This document shows, piece by piece, positions 42,532 through 51,790 of a stretch of DNA of 64,000 bases (positions within the stretch are counted from its first letter, which is position 1; each line of letters starts with the position of its first letter). The notes beneath the pieces were generated by a model. It was given only the letters and a program-made list of their open reading frames with translations, did not search any database and was not told the origin of the DNA. This DNA is from Cytophagales bacterium (lineage in GTDB: Bacteria; Bacteroidota; Bacteroidia; Cytophagales; Spirosomataceae): positions 1 through 64,000 of the forward strand of contig JAAFKE010000016.1 in the NCBI GenBank assembly GCA_013298215.1, in the 5' to 3' direction. The translations under genes were made by a program, and so were the position numbers.

Positions 42532-43527
42532 ATGGTAAGGATAGCCGATATAGAACTGAGTGATTTTCCGCTGCTGCTGGCTCCGATGGAGGATGTTTCG
42601 GACCCGCCGTTTAGGGCTGTGTGCAAGCAAAACGGGGCAGATTTGATGTACACCGAGTTTATATCGTCGGAGGGACTCATCAGGGACGCGGCCAAGAGCG
42701 TCCAAAAATTAGACATATTCGAGTATGAGCGCCCAATTGGCATTCAATTGTTTGGGTCTGACGTGGAAACGATGGGCACTTGCGCCGAAATAGCCACCCG
42801 CGCCAAACCAGACCTGATCGACATCAACTACGGCTGCCCGGTTAAGAACGTGGCCTGCCGAGGTGCGGGGGCGGCACTGCTCCAAGATATTCCTAAAATG
42901 GTTCGGATGACCGAGGCCGTTGTCAAAGCCACCCATTTGCCAGTAACGGTAAAGACTCGCCTGGGCTGGGACGAATCGACGAAGAATGTGCAAGAAGTGG
43001 CCGAGCGCTTGCAAGATATTGGTATTAAGGCACTTACCGTTCATGGCCGAACCCGCGTGCAAATGTATAAAGGCGATGCCGACTGGACGCTCATTGGGCG
43101 GGTGAAAGAAAATCCGCGTATTCGGATTCCTATTTTTGGCAACGGCGACATCGACAGCCCCGAAAAAGCCCTCGAATACCGAAACCGATACGGCTTAGAC
43201 GGCATTATGATTGGCCGCGCCAGCATTGGGCACCCCTGGATTTTTAACGAGATCAAGCACTTCATGCGCACGGGCACCCACCTGCCCCCGCCCACGTTGC
43301 AAGACAGGGTGGAGGTTTGTCGGCAACATTTGGCGTTTTCGGTGCGCTGGAAAGGCGAAAAAACGGGCATATTCGAGATGCGCCGCCACTACACAAACTA
43401 CTTTAAAGGGTTGCCGCACTTCAAAGAACACCGCATGAAATTGGTACTGGCCGAAACGCCCTTCGAGGTAGATGAACTGTTGTCTGAGATTGCCGAAACT
43501 TTCGACCAGCGGGAGGTGTTAGCCTAA
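42532..43527 (+). CDS. dusB: tRNA-dihydrouridine synthase (DusB-like)
   Basis: FMN-dependent enzyme of 331 residues that reduces uridines in the tRNA D-loop. It has the TIM-barrel motifs APMEDVSDPPFRAVC near the start, INYGCPVKNV with catalytic Cys102, KTRLGWD, and TVHGRTRVQMYKG. The C-terminal helical domain binds tRNA. It lies 14 bp before the DMT exporter gene. Confidence 0.95.
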   Translation: MVRIADIELSDFPLLLAPMEDVSDPPFRAVCKQNGADLMYTEFISSEGLIRDAAKSVQKLDIFEYERPIGIQLFGSDVETMGTCAEIATRAKPDLIDINYGCPVKNVACRGAGAALLQDIPKMVRMTEAVVKATHLPVTVKTRLGWDESTKNVQEVAERLQDIGIKALTVHGRTRVQMYKGDADWTLIGRVKENPRIRIPIFGNGDIDSPEKALEYRNRYGLDGIMIGRASIGHPWIFNEIKHFMRTGTHLPPPTLQDRVEVCRQHLAFSVRWKGEKTGIFEMRRHYTNYFKGLPHFKEHRMKLVLAETPFEVDELLSEIAETFDQREVLA

Positions 43528-43541
43528 AAACACTCGCTCGA

Positions 43542-44420
43542 ATGAAAGAAAATAAACAATTGGTAGCCTGGTTATTGCTGGTGCTCATCGCGATGATCTG
43601 GGGAACATCGTTTATATTAATGAAAAAAGCGTTGGGTGTTTATACCGTCGCGGAGGTAGCGGCGGGGCGCATTTTCTTGGCTTTCGTGTTTTTTATCCCC
43701 CTCATCTGGGTCAATCGAAATGCCGTACCGCGTGCCAAATACCCGTACTTAATTACCTCTGGGCTACTCGGATATTTGCTTCCAGCCTTTCTGTTTTCAT
43801 TGGCGGGAAGCAAGTTAGATAGTTCACTGTCAGGTGCGCTCAACTCCCTCAGCCCGCTTTTTACCCTCATTATTGGGGCCTTGTTTTTTCAGCAGGCGTT
43901 CAAAATTAGCAAAGTAATCGGTATTGCAATTGGTCTGTTCGGCGCGATGTTGTTGGTTTTTAGTTCGAGCGGCACCGACGGGCTGCAATTAGACAATCCC
44001 TATGCGCTGCTGGTGGTTCTGGCCACGCTCATGTACGGTATCAACGTCAATGTGATTGTTCGCAACCTCAGCGACCTGCCCGCGCTGGTCTCTACTTCGT
44101 GGACTTTCGTGTTCGTGGGGCCAGCCGCCCTGCTTATTCTTTGCACAACTGGTTTTTTTGGTAAATTCTTTGACGTTTCTCACTGGCAAACCACCCTGTT
44201 TCTGACCAGTTTGGGCGTGTTAGCATCGGGCATTACCTCTATTTTGTTCAACCGCGTCATTCAACTATCTTCGGGTGTTTTTGCGGCATCGGTCACGTAC
44301 CTGATTCCGATTGTGGCCATTGCGTGGGGGCTTTTCGACGGCGAACGCGTACAAGTGCAACATTACGTGGGCATCGGTGTGATCTTGGGCGGCATCTATT
44401 TGGTTAATAAAACAAAGTAA
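43542..44420 (+). CDS. DMT-superfamily (EamA) transporter
   Basis: A 292-residue inner-membrane protein with ten hydrophobic segments in two EamA repeats (about 8-140 and 150-290). The first repeat contains the characteristic MIWGTSFILMKKAL. These transporters generally export amino acids or metabolites; the substrate is unknown. It starts 14 bp after dusB and is probably on the same transcript, with the biotin-carrier gene 30 bp downstream. Confidence 0.93.
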   Translation: MKENKQLVAWLLLVLIAMIWGTSFILMKKALGVYTVAEVAAGRIFLAFVFFIPLIWVNRNAVPRAKYPYLITSGLLGYLLPAFLFSLAGSKLDSSLSGALNSLSPLFTLIIGALFFQQAFKISKVIGIAIGLFGAMLLVFSSSGTDGLQLDNPYALLVVLATLMYGINVNVIVRNLSDLPALVSTSWTFVFVGPAALLILCTTGFFGKFFDVSHWQTTLFLTSLGVLASGITSILFNRVIQLSSGVFAASVTYLIPIVAIAWGLFDGERVQVQHYVGIGVILGGIYLVNKTK

Positions 44421-44450
44421 TTTTTCACTCATTCAAAATTATTACTCTCC

Positions 44451-44963
44451 ATGCTTAAAGTTACAATAAACCACTCGAAAACCCTCGACGTAAAGCAGGA
44501 AAAGAACCAGATTTTGATTGACAACCAGGCATTTGATTGGGAAATTAGCCCGCTTGGAAACTTAGGGGGCAACCCCAAGTTTAGTATTTTGCACCACAAC
44601 AAGTCCTACAACGCCGAGGTGATAGAAAGTAATTTTGCCGACAAGACTTTTAAGATAAAACTCAACGGAAAGCTACTAACGTTGTCGGCCCAAGACCGTT
44701 TCGATTTACTGCTGGAGCAAATGGGCATCAAAAACGAGGCATCGGCCAAGGTAAACAACATAAAAGCACCCATGCCAGGGCTGATTTTTGAAATAAAAGT
44801 GCAGCCTGGCCAAGTTGTGGGTAAGGGCGACGCCATTCTTATTTTGGTGGCCATGAAAATGGAAAACGTCATAAAATCACCAGGCGAGGGCAAAATAAAA
44901 ACCATCAAAGTAAACCTGAACGACAGCGTCGAGAAAAACCAGATTTTAATCGAATTTGAGTAA
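44451..44963 (+). CDS. Biotin carboxyl carrier protein-like (biotin/lipoyl attachment domain)
   Basis: A 170-residue protein with a C-terminal biotinyl domain (about 100-170) carrying AMKMEN, where Lys136 is biotinylated. The motif APMPG at the domain start matches carrier domains of acyl-CoA or oxaloacetate carboxylases. The first 100 residues are a separate beta-rich part as found in BCCP-like subunits of Bacteroidota. No biotin carboxylase or carboxyltransferase gene is adjacent, so its partners are encoded elsewhere. Confidence 0.9.
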   Translation: MLKVTINHSKTLDVKQEKNQILIDNQAFDWEISPLGNLGGNPKFSILHHNKSYNAEVIESNFADKTFKIKLNGKLLTLSAQDRFDLLLEQMGIKNEASAKVNNIKAPMPGLIFEIKVQPGQVVGKGDAILILVAMKMENVIKSPGEGKIKTIKVNLNDSVEKNQILIEFE

Positions 44964-44995
44964 ACGCCGCCGTCGAGCTCGGAACACCAACCACC

Positions 44996-45715
44996 ATGAC
45001 CCATACTTACCAACTCGCTGGCATGACCTGCGGGGGCTGCGAGGCCAAAGTGAAAAGTATTTTGCTGGCGCTGCCCAACGTAACATCGGTAGAACCATCG
45101 AAAGAAACCAACACGGCTACTATTTCGATGGACAAGCACATTGGTTTGGCCCAGCTACAAACCGCGCTTGGAGGGGCAACGAGCAAGTATCATATTTCGG
45201 CATTGCAACGCAACGAGGCCGTTGAACAAGCCCGTTCGTGGTTCGAAACCTACAAACCCATCTTACTGATTTTTGGGTACATTACGGGCGCAACTTTGTT
45301 GGTACAATTTGGCAACCAGCGCTTCGATGTTATGCAATGGATGAGCCACTTCATGGCGGGTTTTTTCTTGGTGTTTTCGTTTTTTAAGCTCTTGAATCTC
45401 CGGGGTTTTGCCGAAAGCTACGTCATGTATGATGTCTTAGCGAAGCAAATTCCCGTTTGGGCGTACATCTACGTTTTCGTAGAGCTTGGTTTGGGAATTG
45501 CCTTTTTGGTTAATTATAACCCACTCCTCACCAACTCAATGGCCTTCATTGTGATGAGCATTAGCATCGTCGGAGTACTACAAAGCGTGCTGAACAAACA
45601 GAAAATTCAGTGTGCGTGCCTGGGTTCGGTTTTTAATCTGCCCATGAGCACCGTAACCATTATTGAAGACGCGCTGATGATTTGTATGAGCGGGGCAATG
45701 CTTTTAATGATGTAA
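44996..45715 (+). CDS. Heavy-metal-associated domain fused to MauE/DoxX-like membrane domain
   Basis: A 239-residue protein. Residues 1-68 are an HMA domain with C12-G-G-C15 in MTCGGC, which binds Cu(I) or a similar ion. Residues about 80-239 hold four membrane segments of the MauE/DoxX type, with YVMYDVLAKQIPVWAYIYVFVE typical of MauE-like proteins. A CAC motif (QCACLG) lies between the last segments. The fusion suggests metal handling at the inner membrane linked to thiol or electron transfer. It is the last gene of the dusB run and is followed by a terminator. Confidence 0.88.
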   Translation: MTHTYQLAGMTCGGCEAKVKSILLALPNVTSVEPSKETNTATISMDKHIGLAQLQTALGGATSKYHISALQRNEAVEQARSWFETYKPILLIFGYITGATLLVQFGNQRFDVMQWMSHFMAGFFLVFSFFKLLNLRGFAESYVMYDVLAKQIPVWAYIYVFVELGLGIAFLVNYNPLLTNSMAFIVMSISIVGVLQSVLNKQKIQCACLGSVFNLPMSTVTIIEDALMICMSGAMLLMM

Positions 45716-45793
45716 CTGCGTGAAAAGTGGCCGAGTGGCTACCCACGCCACTGCCCAACTTGTGCGTAACACGATTAGGCATGACCGCATTAC

Positions 45794-45829
45794 CACCCCA
45801 CTGGCCTTGCTGGTGGGGTGTTTTATTTT
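45794..45829 (+). terminator. Terminator after the HMA-MauE gene
   Basis: CACCCCAC (45794-45801) pairs with GTGGGGTG (45813-45820) around an 11-nt loop, followed by TTTTATTTT. Confidence 0.85.
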
Positions 45830-45967
45830 ATAACCCAAAACGACACACCAAGCTCCCTTTTTGGTGTTTTAAGCCGTATTTTGAACTAAATTTTGGGGTT
45901 TTTACAAAATTCAAAGCCGAACTCGGCATTTTAAAACTACTCTTTTTTAATAATAATTTAACATTTA

Positions 45968-45998
45968 TTGATTTTAAGCAGTTTAGTAGCTAAGTTTG
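45968..45998 (+). promoter_or_regulatory. Promoter of the susC operon
   Basis: TTG at 45968-45970, a 20-bp spacer and TAAGTTTG at 45991-45998 form a full Bacteroidota-type -33/-7 promoter. Transcription would begin near 46005, about 80 nt before the susC start. Confidence 0.75.
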
Positions 45999-46086
45999 TA
46001 TTTTGCATTGTACAGACCAAAACTGGTTTTAGATCGATACAATGCAGAATTTTACGTACTAATTAACCTAAACTAAATTTATTCTT

Positions 46087-49000
46087 ATGAAAAGAATGCT
46101 ATTCTGCATCCTGTTCAGCTGCTTTGCGTTAGCCAATTTGGTGGCGCAAGACCGTAAAATAACAGGAAAAGTAACTTCGGGCGAAGATGGTTCTTCGATT
46201 CCTGGGGCATCGGTGGTAGTGAAAGGCACTACCAAGGGTACAAACACCGACTCGGACGGTGGGTACTCGATCTCTGCACCAACAGGTGCTATTTTGGTGG
46301 TGAGTTTTGTGGGAACTACAACCCAGGAAATTGCCGTCGGCAACCGCACAGCAATCGACGTGGTGCTGTCGGCCGACACCAAGCAACTGAGCGAAGTAGT
46401 GGTAACGGCCCAGGGCATTGTGCGTGAGAAACGCGCTTTGGGATACTCGGTTACATCGCTCGACAAGAAAACCATTGAAGACCGCCCCCAGGCCGACGTT
46501 GGCCGGGTGCTGCAAGGAAAAATTCCTGGCGTGAACATTACCTCGACTTCGGGCGTATCGGGCACGGGAACGAACATCAACATCCGTGGTTTTTCCTCAA
46601 TTTCGGGTTCGGTACAACCACTTTTCGTGGTAGACGGTGTGCCTTTCAACTCCAACACCAACACGCGTACCACTGGGACAAACAGTTTTTCGCAAGGTGG
46701 GCAGTCATCATCGAGCCGTTTTCTGGACATTGATCCCAACAACATCGAGAACATTACGGTGCTGAAAGGCTTGGCCGCCACCGTAACTTACGGAGACCAA
46801 GGCCGCAACGGTGTAATTTTGGTAACAACCAAAAATGGCACCAAGAAAGCCCGCAAAACGGAGTTTAACGTAACGCAGTCTTTCTTTACGAACAAGGCAA
46901 ACCTGCCGCGCTACCAGAACGACTACGTGGGTGGTTTTCAGCAGAACTTGGGATACTTTTTTAGCAACTGGGGGCCAACCTTAGAAGAAGCTAAAATCTA
47001 TCCTTCGCAAAACACCAACACCGCTCTTACCCAGCACCCTTACGCGTTCTTCTCGCTGGCCTCTACCCGCGCCGCCATGGCCGACTACGTAACTTCGGTG
47101 AGCCCTTACGAGATGAAGGCGTTTCCTAACAACGTAAATGATTTTTTCCGCACGGGACAAATCTCTAACACTTCCTTGAACATATCGGGCGGTGGCGAGA
47201 AGGTGAGCTACAACGTGTCGGCGGGTTACAACAAAGAAGGTGGCTACATTCCGAACAACGACTTGACGCGCTTCAACCTCGGCATTGGCCTGAACGCCCA
47301 AGTGAATAAGAAAATGACCGTTACCACGTCGATCAATTTTGCCAATACCGTGCAAAGTTCGCCGCCATTGAGTGCTGGACAAGGCAACAACGCCAACGAC
47401 TTTCCGTCGGTGCTGGCCAACGTGATGTATACTCCGCGCCAAGTAGATTTGATGGGCTGGCCATATACCAACCCAGTAACTGGCGGATCGGTGTATTTCA
47501 GAAGCGGAAACGACATTCCTAACCCAAGATGGGTGCTCGACAACTACAAAACCACTGGCGCAGTGAGCCGCGTGTTTACATCTACTACCGTGAACTACGA
47601 CTTGGCCAAAGACTTGGTGTTGCTCTACAAAGTTGGTTTAGATACCTACGACGAAACCCAGGAGTTTTTAATCAACAAAGGAGGTGTGCAGTTGGTAAAC
47701 GGTTTGTACAACACCGTGAACTTCAAAAACACCATCTGGGACAATAGTTTGATTGTGTCGTACAACAAAGCAGTAACCGACAAACTGTCGCTTTCGGCCA
47801 AGTTGGGCGGTAATATGCGCAACGACTTTTTTACGCTCTCGAACATAAACAGCCAGAACCAGTTGGCGCGCGGGTTGTTCCGCCACAACAACTTTATTGA
47901 CAACGTGGCCTTTAACCAGACCATTGAGCAAACCCGCATCGGGGTGTTTGGCGAGCTGACGGCCGACTACAACAACGCCATATTTGTGAACTTTGCTGGC
48001 CGCAACGACTGGACATCGACGGTTGAGGTTGAGAATCGCCGAATTTTCTATCCTTCGGGCAGCGTATCTTTTGTACCAACGTCGGCCTTCAAGGGGCTGG
48101 AGTCGCCATTTTTGAGTTTCTTAAAAATTCGCGCGGGCATCGGTACATCGGCTGGTTTTCCGAACCCGTACAGCACCCGCAACATCTTGAACCAAAACGC
48201 CCGGGGCTGGTTGAACTCAGCGGGCGCGGCCGTACAGACGCACTCGGTTGATAACGTTTTGGGTAACCCTGGCCTCAGACCCGAGCTGCACACCGAATAC
48301 GAAGTGGGCTTAGAGGGTAAATTGTTTAGAAGCAAAGTAGGCTTTGACCTGACGCTCTACCGCCGCGATACCCGTGACTTAGTGACTGAGTCACCACTCG
48401 ACGCCGCCACTGGTTATACTTTCACGACAATTAACATCGGTAAACTTCGCAACGAGGGTATCGAGTTGAGCGTCAATGCCACGGTTTTGAAAACGGGCGG
48501 CCTCACGTGGGACATTACAGGAACGTACTCGCGCAACAAGCCTAAAATAATTGACTTGGGTGGCACGCTCAAAGAAGTTCAAGTATCTGGTTTTGGCTCG
48601 GCACTGGGCAACTACGCCATCGTTGGGCAGCCCTTCAACATGATTAAAGGAACGGGATACCGCCGCAACGATGCGGGCCAATTTTTGGTTGATGCCAATG
48701 GCGCGTTGCAAACGACGGCGTCGCCAATTATTTTGGGAGATCCAAACCCTGCTTTCTTGTCGAGCTTAATCAACGAGTTCAGCTTCAAGGGCATATCGGT
48801 CAGCATGATGTGGTCGTACCGCCACGGTGGTGCCATGTACTCATCGACTGCTGGCGCGTTATTGGGCCGTGGTTTGACCGAAGACACTGGTCTTTCAAAC
48901 GGCTACGACCGCGCCCAGACGTTCATATTTCCAGGCGTGAAAGCCGACGGTACGCCAAATACGACCCAAATAACTGCTTCGGACGTGGGCTTCAACAACA

Positions 49001-49290
49001 TTTATTTCTTTGGCGACGAAGGTCGTATTTTCGACGGCTCGACGATCCGTTTGCAGGAGCTTTCGGTGTCGTACTCGATCCCAAAAAGTATGTTGAAAAA
49101 ACTACCTTTCAAAGGCATCAGCTTGGCTTTCTCGGGCAACAACCTCTGGTACAAGGCCCTTAACTTTCCTCCAGGCTTGAATTTCGACACCGACAACCTG
49201 GGTTTGGGCGTTGGCAACGGAATGGGTTTTGAGTTTTTAACTGGCCCAAGTTCAAGAAGAGTAGGTGGAACAATCAAGTTGTCGTTCTAA
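46087..49290 (+). CDS. SusC/RagA-family TonB-linked outer-membrane transporter
   Basis: A 1067-residue outer-membrane protein. A signal peptide (residues 1-20, ending NLVAQ) is followed by a CarboxypepD_reg-like domain (about 22-100), the TonB-box-like LSEVVVTAQG, a plug domain (about 115-235) with the SusC signature (NIRGFSSISGS and VVDGVPFN), and a large beta-barrel ending in LSF. It forms a pump with SusD for nutrient uptake powered by TonB. There is no STN domain and no anti-sigma factor gene nearby. Confidence 0.97.
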   Translation: MKRMLFCILFSCFALANLVAQDRKITGKVTSGEDGSSIPGASVVVKGTTKGTNTDSDGGYSISAPTGAILVVSFVGTTTQEIAVGNRTAIDVVLSADTKQLSEVVVTAQGIVREKRALGYSVTSLDKKTIEDRPQADVGRVLQGKIPGVNITSTSGVSGTGTNINIRGFSSISGSVQPLFVVDGVPFNSNTNTRTTGTNSFSQGGQSSSSRFLDIDPNNIENITVLKGLAATVTYGDQGRNGVILVTTKNGTKKARKTEFNVTQSFFTNKANLPRYQNDYVGGFQQNLGYFFSNWGPTLEEAKIYPSQNTNTALTQHPYAFFSLASTRAAMADYVTSVSPYEMKAFPNNVNDFFRTGQISNTSLNISGGGEKVSYNVSAGYNKEGGYIPNNDLTRFNLGIGLNAQVNKKMTVTTSINFANTVQSSPPLSAGQGNNANDFPSVLANVMYTPRQVDLMGWPYTNPVTGGSVYFRSGNDIPNPRWVLDNYKTTGAVSRVFTSTTVNYDLAKDLVLLYKVGLDTYDETQEFLINKGGVQLVNGLYNTVNFKNTIWDNSLIVSYNKAVTDKLSLSAKLGGNMRNDFFTLSNINSQNQLARGLFRHNNFIDNVAFNQTIEQTRIGVFGELTADYNNAIFVNFAGRNDWTSTVEVENRRIFYPSGSVSFVPTSAFKGLESPFLSFLKIRAGIGTSAGFPNPYSTRNILNQNARGWLNSAGAAVQTHSVDNVLGNPGLRPELHTEYEVGLEGKLFRSKVGFDLTLYRRDTRDLVTESPLDAATGYTFTTINIGKLRNEGIELSVNATVLKTGGLTWDITGTYSRNKPKIIDLGGTLKEVQVSGFGSALGNYAIVGQPFNMIKGTGYRRNDAGQFLVDANGALQTTASPIILGDPNPAFLSSLINEFSFKGISVSMMWSYRHGGAMYSSTAGALLGRGLTEDTGLSNGYDRAQTFIFPGVKADGTPNTTQITASDVGFNNIYFFGDEGRIFDGSTIRLQELSVSYSIPKSMLKKLPFKGISLAFSGNNLWYKALNFPPGLNFDTDNLGLGVGNGMGFEFLTGPSSRRVGGTIKLSF

Positions 49291-49324
49291 TGTTTTACAG
49301 TATTCATTCAAAATCAATACAAAA

Positions 49325-50968
49325 ATGATAAAGAAATTAAACATATCCATTTTGGCTCTGTTTATGGTCGTGGTGAGTTCGTGTAAGTTAGACTTATTAG
49401 ACAACCCCAACGCCGTAACTACAAACAATACCGACATAGACTACCTGTTGAGTCAGATTGAGCTGCGCTACGCGGTGCATTTCAACCAGATGTCTGACCC
49501 TGGTATGCGCCTAACGCGCCAACTGAACGCGGGAGCGGCTATTTACGATAACGCCGTTACACCTGGTGGCTTAGACCCCGCTTGGAGCAACGCCTACGCC
49601 GATATTTTGAACGACGTAAAAACGATTCTTCCACTGGCCGAAGCCAATGGACTTTTTGTACACGCGGGTATTGCCAGAACAATCAGGGCATCGGTGCTGG
49701 CCAACTTAGTAGATAATTTTGGTGATGTTCCGTACACGGAGGCACTCGATCCTACTAATTTCAACCCAAAAACCGACAATGGCGCGGCTGTCTACACCTC
49801 CGCCATTGCCGATCTCGACAAAGCTGCCGAAAACTTCGCGGCCACGTCGCGGGCTGGTGCTGGTGTTGACTTGGTTTTTGCGGGTAATGCTGATAGCTGG
49901 ACGCGTGCTGCCAACAGCATCAAACTGAAAATGTTGTTGAACCGACGTTTGATTGATAAGGCTGGCTCTACGGCGGCCATTAACACGCTCATTGCTGGTG
50001 GACGTTTGATTTTGACAACTCCCCAGAACTTTGCGTTCAAGTTCGGCTCGAACCTGTCGAACCCCGACACGCGCCACCCACGCTACCGCGACCAATATAC
50101 CCCAACGGGTGCTGGCGACTATCAGTCGAACTCTTTCATGGGAACGATGTTCCAGAGCAAGGGTTTTCCTGACCCACGGATGCGCTACTACTTTTACCGC
50201 CAAACAACCGCAAACTCGTCCAACGTAAACGAGATTCGTTGCATAACCAACCTACGCCCTGCCCACTACACGGCGGCAGACTTTTTCTGCTACCCAACTT
50301 CGGTTGGCTACTGGGGTCGCGACCACCTCAGCAACGAGGGTATTCCACCAGATGGTTTGCGCCGCACGGCTTGGGGTTTGTACCCAGCTGGTGGTTTGTA
50401 CGACAACGACGGCAGCCGTCCAGTATCTTTGGGTGCTGGCGCGGGCGGCGCGGGGATTCATCCCATTATGATGCGTTCATTCGTTGATTTTATGCTGGCC
50501 GAAGCCGCGCTGACGCTCGGAACAACTGGCGACGCGAAGGCATTGTTGCGCTCGGCCATCGAAAAATCAATGGCCGATGTACGGGCATTGGCAGTGGCAT
50601 CTACCGAAGGTGGCAAAATAGCTACTTACGAGGCCGACCAACGCATTGTTTGGGCTACCGATGTGACGCGCTACGTGACCAAAGTAATGGCCGACTACGA
50701 CGCTGCCGCCACACCCGACGCTAAGTTGGGCGTGATTGCAACCGAATACTGGATTGCATCGTATGGCAACGGCGTGGAGTCGTATAACCTGTATCGCCGC
50801 ACGGGTAAGCCCGCCCAGCAGCCAGCTTTGGAGCCAAACCCAGGTGGATTTGTGCGCTCGTTCTACTATCCCACCTCGTTTGTGGCCAGAAATTCGAGCG
50901 CTGTTCAGAAGGCAAACGTGACCTTACCCGTATTTTGGGACAATAACCCCGCTGGATTTGCCAAATAA
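49325..50968 (+). CDS. SusD/RagB-family nutrient-binding lipoprotein
   Basis: Start at ATG 49325 (547 residues), which yields a lipoprotein signal with SSC at residues 18-20; longer frames do not. It is the surface lid of the SusC transporter, and its 34-bp distance to susC supports co-expression. The sequence has helical TPR-like repeats and fits the SusD-like_2 branch (ALDPTNFNPK, DYQSNSFMG). The substrate is not indicated, since no glycoside hydrolase or peptidase gene is in the operon. Confidence 0.95.
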   Translation: MIKKLNISILALFMVVVSSCKLDLLDNPNAVTTNNTDIDYLLSQIELRYAVHFNQMSDPGMRLTRQLNAGAAIYDNAVTPGGLDPAWSNAYADILNDVKTILPLAEANGLFVHAGIARTIRASVLANLVDNFGDVPYTEALDPTNFNPKTDNGAAVYTSAIADLDKAAENFAATSRAGAGVDLVFAGNADSWTRAANSIKLKMLLNRRLIDKAGSTAAINTLIAGGRLILTTPQNFAFKFGSNLSNPDTRHPRYRDQYTPTGAGDYQSNSFMGTMFQSKGFPDPRMRYYFYRQTTANSSNVNEIRCITNLRPAHYTAADFFCYPTSVGYWGRDHLSNEGIPPDGLRRTAWGLYPAGGLYDNDGSRPVSLGAGAGGAGIHPIMMRSFVDFMLAEAALTLGTTGDAKALLRSAIEKSMADVRALAVASTEGGKIATYEADQRIVWATDVTRYVTKVMADYDAAATPDAKLGVIATEYWIASYGNGVESYNLYRRTGKPAQQPALEPNPGGFVRSFYYPTSFVARNSSAVQKANVTLPVFWDNNPAGFAK

Positions 50969-51004
50969 CCCACCGTATTTTTAAAACATTCAAATATTAT
51001 TTTT

Positions 51005-51667
51005 ATGAAATATATCAAAGTATTTTCGGTAGTAGCCTTGTTTGCGGTTGTGGCAGCGGGTTGCAAAACCCAGATGATCGAAAGAATCGACGAGCTTGCC
51101 CTGCCAACGGGAGCCTACATGCGCACGGTTCCGTTTATCGTGTACCGCAACGGTGCGCCCGCAGCCAAACACCAAGTTGATCTTTCGAAGACCAAATTCA
51201 CGGAGGAGAAATTTGAAACTGTCATAGAGGCCGTTACCGCAAAAAAAGGGGAGGACTTCGTCAAATACGACCTTTCGATTCGGTTTGTTGACAACACGCC
51301 AGCCAACGGAAACAAAACTACTACTTTTGTTCCGCTGCGCTCGATTCAGGCATCTTCTTTTGCCAAAGACCCACAAACGGGCTACCCAAGGCACACCCTC
51401 GTAATTACTGGAACCGAAGCACTGGCTGCTACCAAGGTAGCTCTGGCCGATATAACCGCCCAGCCATTGGAGCGCCGCGCGAACGGCTTGTTTGCCATTC
51501 AAACTGGAGGAGCGGATATTCCTGGCGACGAGTTTCAGATTTCGGCAGTTATGACCCTGGCCGATGGAAGGACTTTCTCGGCAACCAACACGGGGCCAAA
51601 CATTACGGGCGGGGCTTTTTACGCTTCTCAGTTTTTGTATAGAATTGTAGTGGCCGAATTACGCTAA
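51005..51667 (+). CDS. Surface lipoprotein of unknown function in the SusCD operon
   Basis: A 220-residue lipoprotein with a signal ending AAGCK (Cys20). The mature part is beta-rich (TGAYMRTVPFIVYRNG...VIEAVTAKKGEDFVKYDLSIRFVDN) and I recognise no domain. It follows susD by 36 bp and precedes the terminator, so it is the third member of the operon. Accessory surface lipoproteins of this kind often bind the same ligand as SusD; that is inferred here. Confidence 0.8.
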   Translation: MKYIKVFSVVALFAVVAAGCKTQMIERIDELALPTGAYMRTVPFIVYRNGAPAAKHQVDLSKTKFTEEKFETVIEAVTAKKGEDFVKYDLSIRFVDNTPANGNKTTTFVPLRSIQASSFAKDPQTGYPRHTLVITGTEALAATKVALADITAQPLERRANGLFAIQTGGADIPGDEFQISAVMTLADGRTFSATNTGPNITGGAFYASQFLYRIVVAELR

Positions 51668-51701
51668 CAACACCGCGTCGTTCAACGACTACAAACCAAA
51701 T

Positions 51702-51746
51702 ACCCAAAGGGAGCAGGCCGCGCGGTTTGCTCCTTTTGGGTTTATT
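51702..51746 (+). terminator. Terminator of the susCD operon
   Basis: ACCCAAAGGGAGCA (51702-51715) pairs with TGCTCCTTTTGGGT (51728-51741) over 14 bp with one G-T pair, followed by TTATTTAT. It overlaps no gene. Confidence 0.88.
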
Positions 51747-51790
51747 TATGCCTATATTTGTTGCAACACAACCGCCACCACCAACCAAAA

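Larger units (their letters stand above)
45716..46086. other. Intergenic region upstream of susC
   Basis: A 371-bp gap. The left part holds the terminator of the dusB run. The middle (45830-45960) is A/T-rich without a credible gene. The right part holds the susC promoter and an about 85-nt leader. Confidence 0.6.
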
